The notes beneath the pieces were generated by a model. The model worked only from the letters and a program-made list of their open reading frames with translations, made no database searches and was not told the origin of the DNA. A program made the position numbers and the translations under genes. From a virus, in the IMG/VR virus record IMGVR_UViG_3300047388_000109, positions 1 through 61,194 of that record: a stretch of DNA of 61,194 nucleotides. The stretch is one strand, 5' to 3'. Below are positions 36,710 to 44,905 of this stretch, in pieces; positions within the stretch are counted from its first letter, which is position 1, and each line of letters opens with the position of its first letter.

Positions 36710-37042
36710 ATGTCCGACGACCTGCGTTACATCACGCTTCCCGATCCACCGCTGGGGACAGAGAACGAAGCCAGCGAAGGCCGGGAGGATGTGGTCGGCA
36801 AGAATGGCGTGTGGCCGGAAACGGCGCTCGACCTCAACACGTCAGCAAACCTGCCGGAAGCGCCCGTCGCAACGGGCATGTCTCCCGACAGCCTCGCAGG
36901 TGTGACTCGTTCCGCCCTCTCGGACGGATTCGAAGTCGTGCCCGAAACAGAAACAATGCTGAGCATCATACGGATCGACTCGCCTGCGGACACCATTTCG
37001 CCGGGCGCACGTCCTGAAGTGTGCGTCTCACGCAAATACTAA
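36710..37042 (+). CDS. hypothetical protein
   Basis: 110 acidic residues (MSDDLRYITLPDPPLGTENE; LSDGFEVVPETETMLSIIRI). Beta-rich C-terminus. Virion region; no family recognised. Confidence 0.55.
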   Translation: MSDDLRYITLPDPPLGTENEASEGREDVVGKNGVWPETALDLNTSANLPEAPVATGMSPDSLAGVTRSALSDGFEVVPETETMLSIIRIDSPADTISPGARPEVCVSRKY

Positions 37043-37050
37043 GGAGCGTC

Positions 37051-37401
37051 ATGAACAACAATGGCGATTTGATCAAGGGCTTCACGGACGCCTACACAGT
37101 TCGTGGCGACACCAAGGGGTTTGCCGGCAGCGAGAATAGCTCGCCGATGGACTCCGGTGCTCCGGTCTGGCTCGAAGGAATGAGTGTGGACGCGAACGCG
37201 ACCAACTCGATGGGCGCGGTCGGCGACACGGGCAGCGACCCGATGTTCGACAAGTTCAAGCACCAAGCAACAGGCAACGCGGACCAAGTCAACCAGACCG
37301 GCAGCAACACCGCCGAAGGTGTGGCGTCGTCCTCAATGCCGAGCGGCAGCGACCCGATGTTCGAGGAAATGCCGCACGACAACTCAGTCAACAACGCGTA
37401 A
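37051..37401 (+). CDS. acidic hypothetical protein with internal duplication
   Basis: 116 residues from ATG 37051 with AAGGAGCGTC upstream. Two copies of a GSDPMF(D/E) motif (GDTGSDPMFDKFKH and PSGSDPMFEEMPH). Polar and likely disordered. No family recognised. Confidence 0.55.
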   Translation: MNNNGDLIKGFTDAYTVRGDTKGFAGSENSSPMDSGAPVWLEGMSVDANATNSMGAVGDTGSDPMFDKFKHQATGNADQVNQTGSNTAEGVASSSMPSGSDPMFEEMPHDNSVNNA

Positions 37402-37428
37402 CACCGCAACAACGGAGGAGGGACCAAT

Positions 37429-37653
37429 ATGCTTGACAAGAGCAAGCCCGCTGATCTTTGCATCGGCGGCGTTCTGAGCGGCTGTCTGATGCAGGGCGGT
37501 CGCTTCTATCGCGAAGGCGTCGAAGTTGACAAGGACAACGTCCCAGTCCCCGGCGCGAAGGCACCGAAGGAACCGAAGGGCAAGAAGGTAGACAACACCG
37601 ACATGTCCGCGTTCGTAGACCCGCAGGTGGCCGCACAGCTCGGACAAAGCTGA
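37429..37653 (+). CDS. small hypothetical protein
   Basis: 74 residues; a GGAGGAGGG site lies upstream. MLDKSKPADLCIGGVLSGCL, Lys/Pro linker, then DNTDMSAFVDPQVAAQLGQS. Shares NTDMSAF with the 33671 protein. No family recognised. Confidence 0.55.
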   Translation: MLDKSKPADLCIGGVLSGCLMQGGRFYREGVEVDKDNVPVPGAKAPKEPKGKKVDNTDMSAFVDPQVAAQLGQS

Positions 37654-37655
37654 CG

Positions 37656-39179
37656 ATGGCGATGCGCGTGGGAGGTAAGGGGCCAGCGCTCCTGTCGGAC
37701 GTACGCTACGACATCGTGGCGTACACGAGAGGCCGTGGGCTAGACATCGGGCGCGGTGAGTACAAGGCGTTCCCGCATTTCATCGGGGTGCGCGAGAAGG
37801 GTGACGACATCAAGGACCCTGTCGTCGCCGACTTCGAGGTGGAGTCGTTCGCAAACCTGAGCGAGTTCATCGACGGAGAGCTGAACTTCATGTTCATCTG
37901 GGGCATCGGCCCCGAGGACACGATCAAGTACGGGCTAGAACAGTCAGCCGAGAAGTTGCTCATGCCGGGCGGGTTCTACATCAACGTCTGGCAGACCGAG
38001 CCAGCAGAGAACGAGCAGCCGATCAATGCGTGCTTCCTGATGCAGATGGGAGACAACGGCAAGCTGGTCCGCTGCGATCCGAAGTTCCGGTTCGAGCCGG
38101 TCGCAATCCCTTGGCACCGCATGCCTACCGAGGGAGAGAAGACCGCGTGCGTCATCCGCTACGGCGCAATTGGCGACATGTTGCAGACGGCGTCGATCCT
38201 GCCGGTACTGAAGCGCGAGGGCTACCACGTCACCGTGAACTGCCACCCCGAGGGCGAGCTGGTGCTCCGCTACGACCCGAATATCGACAGCTTCTCGGTG
38301 CAGGACAAGGACCAAGTCCCGAACGAAGAGCTGCAAGCGTACTGGAAGAACCTCGCGACGAAGTACGACCGCGTGATCAATCTCTGCGAGTCGGTCGAGG
38401 GAGCGCTCCTGCTGCACCCGGGGCGCGCGAACCACCGCTGGCCGCACGCCATGCGCAAGAAGTATTGCAACCTGAACTACCTCGAATTCATGTCGGAGAT
38501 CGCGGAGCTGCCGTTCAATCCCGATCACCACTTTGTGCCGACCGAGGAAGAGGCGAACAAGGCTAAGGATTTCATCGCGGACATCCGCGCCAAGATGAAC
38601 GTAAAGACCCCGCCGATGACGCGCGGAGTTGAGCCTTACGTGGTGATGATTGCCCTCGCTGGGTCGTCTGTCCACAAGTTCTACCCGCACCAAGACACCG
38701 TCATCGCTGAAATTCTCCTGCGCATCCCGAACTCGCACGTTGTGCTGATCGGCGGGCCCGAGAGCGAGGTGCTTGAGGGCGGGTGGGAGTCCAATTCGCG
38801 CGTGTCTTGCCTATCTGGCAAGCTGCCGATTCGCGACTCTATCGCGTTGGCGCAGGTGTGCCAACTGGTGATCGGTCCAGAAACGGGCCTGTTGAATGCC
38901 GTTGCGTTCGAGACTAACGCCAAGATCGTTTTGCTGTCCCACTCCACCGAAGAAAACCTAACGCGCGACTGGACAAACACAGAAGCGCTCCACTCTCTCG
39001 TGACCCCGTGCTATCCATGTCACCGGCTGCACTACAACCACGACTTTTGCCCGCAGGACGAGACAACCAAAGCTGCCATGTGTCAGGTGGAGCTGCAACC
39101 GTCCGCCGTTATGGGCGCAGTGCAAAAGGCCCACGTGGGCTGGGGCACCGTACGAAACCTTCTCCAACCGCAACGCTGA
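37656..39179 (+). CDS. GT9 glycosyltransferase fused to a methyltransferase-like domain
   Basis: 507 residues. Residues 1-135 resemble a class I methyltransferase fold ([51 protein letters not shown]), though the usual GCG of motif I is GRG. From about 160 on is a heptosyltransferase-type GT9 domain ([20 protein letters not shown]; later [15 protein letters not shown] and VVLIGGPES, then [17 protein letters not shown] with the conserved GPxTG element). It transfers an activated sugar; the acceptor is unknown. The next gene encodes a collagen-like virion protein, a plausible substrate. Confidence 0.8.
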   Translation: MAMRVGGKGPALLSDVRYDIVAYTRGRGLDIGRGEYKAFPHFIGVREKGDDIKDPVVADFEVESFANLSEFIDGELNFMFIWGIGPEDTIKYGLEQSAEKLLMPGGFYINVWQTEPAENEQPINACFLMQMGDNGKLVRCDPKFRFEPVAIPWHRMPTEGEKTACVIRYGAIGDMLQTASILPVLKREGYHVTVNCHPEGELVLRYDPNIDSFSVQDKDQVPNEELQAYWKNLATKYDRVINLCESVEGALLLHPGRANHRWPHAMRKKYCNLNYLEFMSEIAELPFNPDHHFVPTEEEANKAKDFIADIRAKMNVKTPPMTRGVEPYVVMIALAGSSVHKFYPHQDTVIAEILLRIPNSHVVLIGGPESEVLEGGWESNSRVSCLSGKLPIRDSIALAQVCQLVIGPETGLLNAVAFETNAKIVLLSHSTEENLTRDWTNTEALHSLVTPCYPCHRLHYNHDFCPQDETTKAAMCQVELQPSAVMGAVQKAHVGWGTVRNLLQPQR

Positions 39180-39193
39180 TCAAGGAGCCAATT

Positions 39194-40567
39194 ATGGCGA
39201 AGCATTTCCCATTCATCGACGACGCACGGATCGACCGCGAACTCAAGGACCTGTTGAACCAAGTCCTCGACGAAGCGCCGTTCCTTACCGGGCGCGGCGA
39301 CAAGGGTGACCGAGGGCCGCAAGGCCAGCAAGGTCCCCAAGGACAGGACGGGCCTCAGGGTCCTCAGGGCGACCCCGGACCACAGGGTGACCCCGGACCG
39401 AAGGGCGACACGGGCGAGCGCGGCGACAGCGGCGCGGGAATCCCGGGAGCGACCGGACCCGAGGGGCCGCAAGGCCCAGCTGGTGCCGATAGCACCGTGC
39501 CCGGACCGAAGGGCGACCAAGGCGACGTAGGCCCAACAGGACCTGCCGGACCAGCTGGCGCGGACTCGACGGTGCCCGGACCTCAGGGTGACGTCGGACC
39601 GGTCGGTAACACAGGACCAGCCGGCCCTCCCGGGCCTCAGGGTCCTGCCGGAGCTGATGGCACAGGTGGCGGTGGCGGAACAGGCCCAGCCGGACCTCCG
39701 GGCCCAACAGGGCCGCAGGGTCCTGCCGGACCAGCCGGAGCCGACGGAGCACCGGGACCAGCGGGCGCACAAGGCAACACAGGTGACCCGGGACCCGCAG
39801 GGGCCGACTCGACCGTACCCGGACCGATGGGCGCAACAGGGCCTGCCGGAGCCGACGGAGCACCGGGACCGGCAGGCCCACAAGGCCCTGCTGGAGCCGA
39901 CTCGACAGTGCCCGGCCCAGCCGGCGCTGACGGAGCGCCCGGCCCTGCCGGAGCCGACAGCACCGTGCCCGGACCAGCGGGCCCACAAGGGGTCCAAGGA
40001 CCGGCCGGTGCCGATGGCGCACCCGGTGCCGATGGCGCACCCGGCGGACCTCCGGGCCCAGTTGGACCGCAAGGACCGGCTGGACCTCAAGGCAACCCCG
40101 GAGCTGACAGCGTCGTACCGGGACCGCAAGGACCCGCAGGCGCTGACGGAGCGGCTGGACCAGCTGGGCCCGCAGGGCCCGCAGGTGCGGACTCCGTTGT
40201 TCCCGGTCCTCAAGGCCCAGCAGGCGCTGACGGCGCTGTTGGTCCTGCCGGAGCGGCAGGCCCGCAAGGTCCTGCTGGCGCTGACTCGACCGTTGCCGGC
40301 CCAGCCGGACCGGCCGGTGCAGACGGGGCCGCAGGACCTGCTGGCCCTGCTGGTGCAGACGGCGCGGCTGGACCTGCGGGACCGGCTGGCGCTGATGGCG
40401 CGGCAGGACCTGTCGGACCAGCTGGAGCAGACGGAGCGGCAGGACCCGTTGGACCGCAAGGCCCAGCTGGCCCGGCAGCGAATGTTGCTGCGACAGTCGA
40501 CCCGGCGTCACCAACCTTCGCCGCCGACCTCGTCGCCGCGCTGAAGGCCGCCGGCCTGATGGCCTAA
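39194..40567 (+). CDS. collagen-like virion protein
   Basis: 457 residues with AAGGAG upstream. Residues 1-35 form a helical cap ([20 protein letters not shown]). About 40-425 is almost uninterrupted Gly-X-Y, dominated by [20 protein letters not shown]-type units and repeated GADSTVPGP blocks. It ends in a short helical cap ([15 protein letters not shown]). It should form a long collagen triple helix, probably a virion fibre. Long antisense open frames here are by-products of the repeats. A terminator follows. Confidence 0.85.
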   Translation: MAKHFPFIDDARIDRELKDLLNQVLDEAPFLTGRGDKGDRGPQGQQGPQGQDGPQGPQGDPGPQGDPGPKGDTGERGDSGAGIPGATGPEGPQGPAGADSTVPGPKGDQGDVGPTGPAGPAGADSTVPGPQGDVGPVGNTGPAGPPGPQGPAGADGTGGGGGTGPAGPPGPTGPQGPAGPAGADGAPGPAGAQGNTGDPGPAGADSTVPGPMGATGPAGADGAPGPAGPQGPAGADSTVPGPAGADGAPGPAGADSTVPGPAGPQGVQGPAGADGAPGADGAPGGPPGPVGPQGPAGPQGNPGADSVVPGPQGPAGADGAAGPAGPAGPAGADSVVPGPQGPAGADGAVGPAGAAGPQGPAGADSTVAGPAGPAGADGAAGPAGPAGADGAAGPAGPAGADGAAGPVGPAGADGAAGPVGPQGPAGPAANVAATVDPASPTFAADLVAALKAAGLMA

Positions 40568-40574
40568 CGCAACA

Positions 40575-40617
40575 CGTCCCCCGCCTCTGAGCCTCGGCTC
40601 AAGCGGGGGATTTCTTT
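40575..40617 (+). terminator. intrinsic terminator after the collagen-like gene
   Basis: TCCCCCGC (40577-40584) with GCGGGGGA (40603-40610), inner stem GAGCC/GGCTC (40589-40600), then TTTCTTT. Confidence 0.8.
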
Positions 40618-40626
40618 GGGGACATC

Positions 40627-40923
40627 ATGACCACAGCAGCCATCCAATCCCACGTCGGGATTGACAACGACATGAAGGTGTTGCTGGAGTACATCATCTC
40701 TAATCCGGGTGGCGGCTCTGCGGCATCAGTACAGACCGATCTTGACGCCGTCGAGGCGTCGGTGATCGTCGACCTTGGCAATCTTCGTACGGCCGTTATC
40801 GCCGCGCTCACCGCGCTCGACACGCTCGCCACGAAGCTGAACGCAGACGCTGGAGTTACCGACACCAACTACGCAACCAACAACGTATCGGGCAGCTCAC
40901 CAGCAGCCATTACGACAGCGTAA
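40627..40923 (+). CDS. putative structural protein
   Basis: 98 residues. Helical N-terminus (IQSHVGIDNDMKVLLEYIIS) and a second helix (VSVIVDLGNLRTAVIAALTA-like), Ser/Thr/Ala-rich end. Virion region; family unknown. Confidence 0.6.
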   Translation: MTTAAIQSHVGIDNDMKVLLEYIISNPGGGSAASVQTDLDAVEASVIVDLGNLRTAVIAALTALDTLATKLNADAGVTDTNYATNNVSGSSPAAITTA

Positions 40924-40926
40924 CGC

Positions 40927-41640
40927 ATGAGCCTTAATCTTGCTCAGCTGATCACGCTCTACCGGGAGACGGCGGACGACAACGCCACGCCGCCTTTCAT
41001 GAGCGATACCCTCGCCACCTCATACTTCAACGAGGCTCAGGTCGAGGCCGCTCGTCGGGCCCGGCTGTTCAAGGACACGACAACAACAGCAATCTGCATT
41101 AGCACCGCAACCGCCGGGCAGCAAAGCATCACGCTCGACCCGCGCGTCATCTTCGTTCGTCGAGTCAAGATCGACTCGAAGGACCTGCCGCTCTCACGAG
41201 CGCATCAGCGAGACCTTGATGCGATGCTCCCGAACTGGGACAGCATCGACTACCAAGACGTCTGCCGCTACATCCCAGACCGTGACACAGGTGCGCTGTG
41301 GTTCGACTCCAAGTTCCAAGGGACCGACACCATCCGCATGGCAGTGATCCGCGAACCTCTTGCGGACATGTCGCTCGATGTCGTAACGACAACGGGCACC
41401 GTAACCAACACGACAACCGGCACACCGCCCGAGGTGCGCCCGCGCTACCAGCGAGCACTCGTCGACTGGGTCGTGCATCGGGCACTGAACAGCCGCGACT
41501 TCGAGGAGAAGTACGACCCCGTGGGCGCGAAGAAGCATCTCGACATGTTCGAGGCCGAATTCGGCAAGAAGTCATCCGCCATCGACGAGACGTGGATCGA
41601 GCGTGAAAACCAGTACGATGAAAACGACGGAGTCTTCTGA
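40927..41640 (+). CDS. head-tail connector (adaptor-like) protein
   Basis: 237 residues. LAQLITLYRETADDNATPPF, LATSYFNEAQVEAARRARL, then a beta region (QSITLDPRVIFVRRVKIDSK) and a C-terminal helical part (YQRALVDWVVHRALNSRDFE, KKHLDMFEAEF). The layout fits gp6/P22-gp4-like adaptor proteins that extend the portal, and its position after the head genes agrees. One-base overlap with the next gene. Confidence 0.65.
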   Translation: MSLNLAQLITLYRETADDNATPPFMSDTLATSYFNEAQVEAARRARLFKDTTTTAICISTATAGQQSITLDPRVIFVRRVKIDSKDLPLSRAHQRDLDAMLPNWDSIDYQDVCRYIPDRDTGALWFDSKFQGTDTIRMAVIREPLADMSLDVVTTTGTVTNTTTGTPPEVRPRYQRALVDWVVHRALNSRDFEEKYDPVGAKKHLDMFEAEFGKKSSAIDETWIERENQYDENDGVF

Positions 41641-42047
41641 TGGCTAATTCGCTGTACGACATTGCGCGTCATGACTTCGCGACCGCAGCGCTCGACTGGG
41701 TGAGTATCACCACGATCAAGGTTGCCTTGGTCGACACCGGTGTGTACACCTACTCGGCGGCGCACCAATACTACTCGTCGGTCTCATCCGGCGTTGTTGG
41801 CACCCCGGTTGCGCTGACATCGCGCGCGGTGGGGGCGAGCACCGGCTGTGATGCTGACGACTCCACGTTCACCGCCGTTACCGGCGCGTCCGTTGAAGCG
41901 CTCGTCATCTACATCGACACAGGAACCGCAGGCACGAGCCGGCTGGTTGCCTACATCGACACTGCAACCGGTCTTCCGATAACCCCGAACGGTGGTGACA
42001 TCATCGTCATTTGGGATTCTGGTACCAACAGAATCTTCCGCGTGTAA
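41640..42047 (+). CDS. putative structural protein
   Basis: 135 residues, beta-rich (ANSLYDIARHDFATAALDWV; IKVALVDTGVYTYSAAHQYY; GGDIIVIWDSGTNRIFRV). A pattern common to small phage virion proteins. Family not assigned. Confidence 0.6.
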   Translation: MANSLYDIARHDFATAALDWVSITTIKVALVDTGVYTYSAAHQYYSSVSSGVVGTPVALTSRAVGASTGCDADDSTFTAVTGASVEALVIYIDTGTAGTSRLVAYIDTATGLPITPNGGDIIVIWDSGTNRIFRV

Positions 42048-42056
42048 AGGCCCACC

Positions 42057-42473
42057 ATGTCAAAGAACACCCAAATGACCAACCTCGCGGTGAACACCGA
42101 GGGGGACGCGCTCGCCGCGCTGATGAACTCCGGCACCATCGTCATCTACGACGGCACGCAGCCGGCGACCGGTGACACGGCGCTGTCTGGCAACAACGTA
42201 CTCGTGACGCTGACGTTCGGCGCGACCGCCTTCGGCGCGTCGTCTGCCGGCGTCATCACCGCGAACGCGATCACATCAGGCGTGGCCGGAGCGTCCGGTA
42301 CCGCGTCGTGGTTCCGCATCTTCGAGACGGGCGGATCGACCAAGGTTATGGATGGAACAGTCGGAACAGGTACGCACAACCTCGTGCTGCCTACGACAAC
42401 GATCACGTCCGGGCAGACAATCACCTGCTCGTCGTTCACCCACACCATCGCCAAGTCTACGTCGGGCAGCTAA
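42057..42473 (+). CDS. putative structural protein
   Basis: 138 residues. QMTNLAVNTEGDALAALMNS, then strands such as GTIVIYDGTQPATGDTALSG; resembles small phage particle proteins. TAATG junction with the next gene. Confidence 0.6.
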   Translation: MSKNTQMTNLAVNTEGDALAALMNSGTIVIYDGTQPATGDTALSGNNVLVTLTFGATAFGASSAGVITANAITSGVAGASGTASWFRIFETGGSTKVMDGTVGTGTHNLVLPTTTITSGQTITCSSFTHTIAKSTSGS

Positions 42474-43261
42474 TGGCTATCGCAACACTCAACGACTACA
42501 TCGGGTCGCTCAAGCAGGTCATTGCGCACTCGCGCACGACAACCCGCACGTCGGTTGCCAATGGCTGGTTCACCATCCATGACATCGCTGGCAACCCCGG
42601 CGCTGGCACGCTTGCCGTCGGCAACACGACAGCGGGGGTGGTTCCGACGGACGCAACTAACGGGTTCCCTCCTATCGGGTTTTCGTCCGGTCTCGGATAT
42701 ATCGCGACCGTCGACTTCTCGAATACGGTTGCCTCGCGCATCACACTATACGACCGCCTGTACCACATAGGAGCTGTAGCCACAACGTCGACAACAACGA
42801 CAACGTCGCCGCCGTCATACAGCGGTCGCATCCCGGGCGGCACCGACTACACTGGCACGCAACTGTGGCTCGAACAGGTGACGCTTGGGACCGGCACGCA
42901 GAACATCAACGTCACATACCTGAATCAAGCTGCCGGCACGAGCACGACTGGCGTGGTTGCTGTAGGTTCCGGTTTGACGGTTGGCCGCATGGTGCAGATT
43001 CCTCTCGCCGCTGGTGACTCTGGTATCAGCCAGATCAACATCATCGCCGCTACAACGGCCACTGGCGGTACATTCAATCTCGTTGTCACTCGTCCGCTGT
43101 GGACTGGCCGCGTCATCGTTGCGAACGCTGGCGACTCTCACGGTCTCGACCGCACAGGTTTGCCTCAGATTTGGACAACCAGCGCGCTCGCGTTGATGGT
43201 GGCGGCCGACTCATCAAGCACAGGATCACCTGACCTGACGATTGAAATAGCGAGTAACTAA
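42473..43261 (+). CDS. tandem paralogue 1: virion protein
   Basis: 262 residues. Shares with the next two proteins an N-terminal (T)LxDYIxxxKQ helix, a RLYHIG/RLFHCG segment, PSYSGRIPGG, a LAAGDSGI motif and LVVTRPL near the end. Beta-rich, probably a fibre, baseplate or decoration component. One-base overlap (TAATGA) with paralogue 2. Confidence 0.7.
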   Translation: MAIATLNDYIGSLKQVIAHSRTTTRTSVANGWFTIHDIAGNPGAGTLAVGNTTAGVVPTDATNGFPPIGFSSGLGYIATVDFSNTVASRITLYDRLYHIGAVATTSTTTTTSPPSYSGRIPGGTDYTGTQLWLEQVTLGTGTQNINVTYLNQAAGTSTTGVVAVGSGLTVGRMVQIPLAAGDSGISQINIIAATTATGGTFNLVVTRPLWTGRVIVANAGDSHGLDRTGLPQIWTTSALALMVAADSSSTGSPDLTIEIASN

Positions 43262-44082
43262 TGAGCATCACGACGCTGGCTGGATACGAGGCTGCGGCGA
43301 AGCAGAAGGTGTATTTCCAGAAAACAGTTTCCGGTGGCCCGGCGGCCAGATGGGTTTCTACGTGGGCCTCTGGCGCGGTCCCTGCGGCCGGCTCCTTTGC
43401 CGTCGGGAGCACGACGGTCGGCGTTGTTCCAGACAACACAACGACAGGCGCTGGCGCATTCAATGCGTACACCGGCACCGGGTACATCACCGGAGGTGAA
43501 TTCTCTGTTGCCAACGCCATATCTGGTAGCCCGAACGCCGTCAACTGTCGCCTGTTTGATCGGCTGTTCCACTGCGGAACGCACGCGTTCAATGCCGCAG
43601 ACACGCTTGGATCGCAGCCGTCTTACAGCGCTCGCGTTCCGGGCGGGGCCGACTTCACCGGTCTTCAGATTTGGATGGAGACCACGGTAGCGTTTGTCGG
43701 ACAATGCACGATTGCCGTGACGTACACCGATCAGGACGGCAACGCCGGAGCAACCACCGGCACCGTCCAACTTGCCACCGTCGGATCGCCGCCTGCCGCT
43801 GCCACAATGTTTCAACTACCGCTCGCCGCCGGCGACAGCGGTGTGCAGAAGATCGAGAGCGTGACGAGCACGGTGACGTCCGCAGGCAACTTCAACATTT
43901 TGGTGCTGAGGCCGCTGGAGAGTCTCGGGCTTTTCCCTATCGACCACAATAGCGGCGTCGTCCACGGCTTCGACAAGACGGGGTTTATCTGGGTGCCGTC
44001 AACAGCGTGCCTGATGTACGCGCACAACATCCCGTCTGGCGGCGTGATCACTGATGCTGTGTTCGAACTGGCGAGCGCGTAA
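43261..44082 (+). CDS. tandem paralogue 2: virion protein
   Basis: 273 residues. AGYEAAAKQKVYFQKTVSGG, RLFDRLFHCGTHAF, QPSYSARVPGGADFTG, PLAAGDSGVQKIESVTS and ILVLRPLE align with paralogues 1 and 3. Junction with paralogue 3 is TAATG. Confidence 0.7.
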   Translation: MSITTLAGYEAAAKQKVYFQKTVSGGPAARWVSTWASGAVPAAGSFAVGSTTVGVVPDNTTTGAGAFNAYTGTGYITGGEFSVANAISGSPNAVNCRLFDRLFHCGTHAFNAADTLGSQPSYSARVPGGADFTGLQIWMETTVAFVGQCTIAVTYTDQDGNAGATTGTVQLATVGSPPAAATMFQLPLAAGDSGVQKIESVTSTVTSAGNFNILVLRPLESLGLFPIDHNSGVVHGFDKTGFIWVPSTACLMYAHNIPSGGVITDAVFELASA

Positions 44083-44903
44083 TGTCAATCCTCTCTATTA
44101 CCGACTACGTGTCTGCCGCGAAGCAGACGATCCACATGAACAAGGCTCTTCCGGCCATTGCCGGAGGTGCGTGGGGTAGCGGTTGGATAGACGTCAGCGG
44201 CGGCTCTGACCCGGCCACGGCCGGGATTGTCGTGCTTACATCAACGGCATCCGGCACCGTGCCGACCAACTCTACTGCTGGCGCTCCATCCATTGTCAAC
44301 TTCAGCGGAGTCGGCTACATATCGAGAGTTGAGTACAACTTTCTGTCTCAGGGGGCCGGCACTTGCATGCTTGTTGATCGCCTGTTCGAGTGCGGTACGT
44401 TCGCGTTCGCAAGCGGACTGACAACACTGGCATCTCAACCTTCGTACAGCGGTCGCATCCCGGGCGGCGATTACACCGGAACAATGCTTGCTGTCGAGCA
44501 GAGCGGCGCTGGTAGCGGGCCGACAAGCGTCACGATCACATACACCAACCAATCCGGGGTTACAGGGCAGAGCACAGGCGTGTACACGCTGAAAAGCAAT
44601 GGCGGTCAGAACTCTGGATGCTGCGTTCAGTTTGTTCCGTTGGCGGCCGGCGATAGCGGCATTCAAAAGGTGGAGAGCGTAACGGTGACTGGCGGCTCGT
44701 CCGGCAACGTAAATGTGTTGGTTCTCAGACCGCTTGCGCGCTTCGGCACCAACAACTACTTCTCCATCAACGAGGGCAAGTCATACGTCAAGCCGCTCGA
44801 ACTGTGCGGGATGCGAATCATATACCCGACAAGTTGCCTGCAAGTTCTCGGCTGGGCATCGTCATCTACGATTGACTTGATAATTGAAGTCGTGAGCGCG
44901 TAA
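44082..44903 (+). CDS. tandem paralogue 3: virion protein
   Basis: 273 residues. ITDYVSAAKQTIHMNK, LVDRLFECGTFAF, QPSYSGRIPGGDYTG, PLAAGDSGIQKVESVTV and VLVLRPLA match paralogues 1 and 2. The middle is more diverged and has extra Cys residues. Confidence 0.7.
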   Translation: MSILSITDYVSAAKQTIHMNKALPAIAGGAWGSGWIDVSGGSDPATAGIVVLTSTASGTVPTNSTAGAPSIVNFSGVGYISRVEYNFLSQGAGTCMLVDRLFECGTFAFASGLTTLASQPSYSGRIPGGDYTGTMLAVEQSGAGSGPTSVTITYTNQSGVTGQSTGVYTLKSNGGQNSGCCVQFVPLAAGDSGIQKVESVTVTGGSSGNVNVLVLRPLARFGTNNYFSINEGKSYVKPLELCGMRIIYPTSCLQVLGWASSSTIDLIIEVVSA

Positions 44904-44905
44904 AC

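Noticed and set aside
39480-40460. CRISPR-like repeated blocks
   Set aside because: Repeats are in-frame coding units for collagen triplets with no regular spacer length.
39083-40514. Long antisense and alternate-frame ORFs over the collagen-like gene
   Set aside because: They arise from the Gly-X-Y triplet repeats and show only low-complexity Arg/Ser/Gln sequence.
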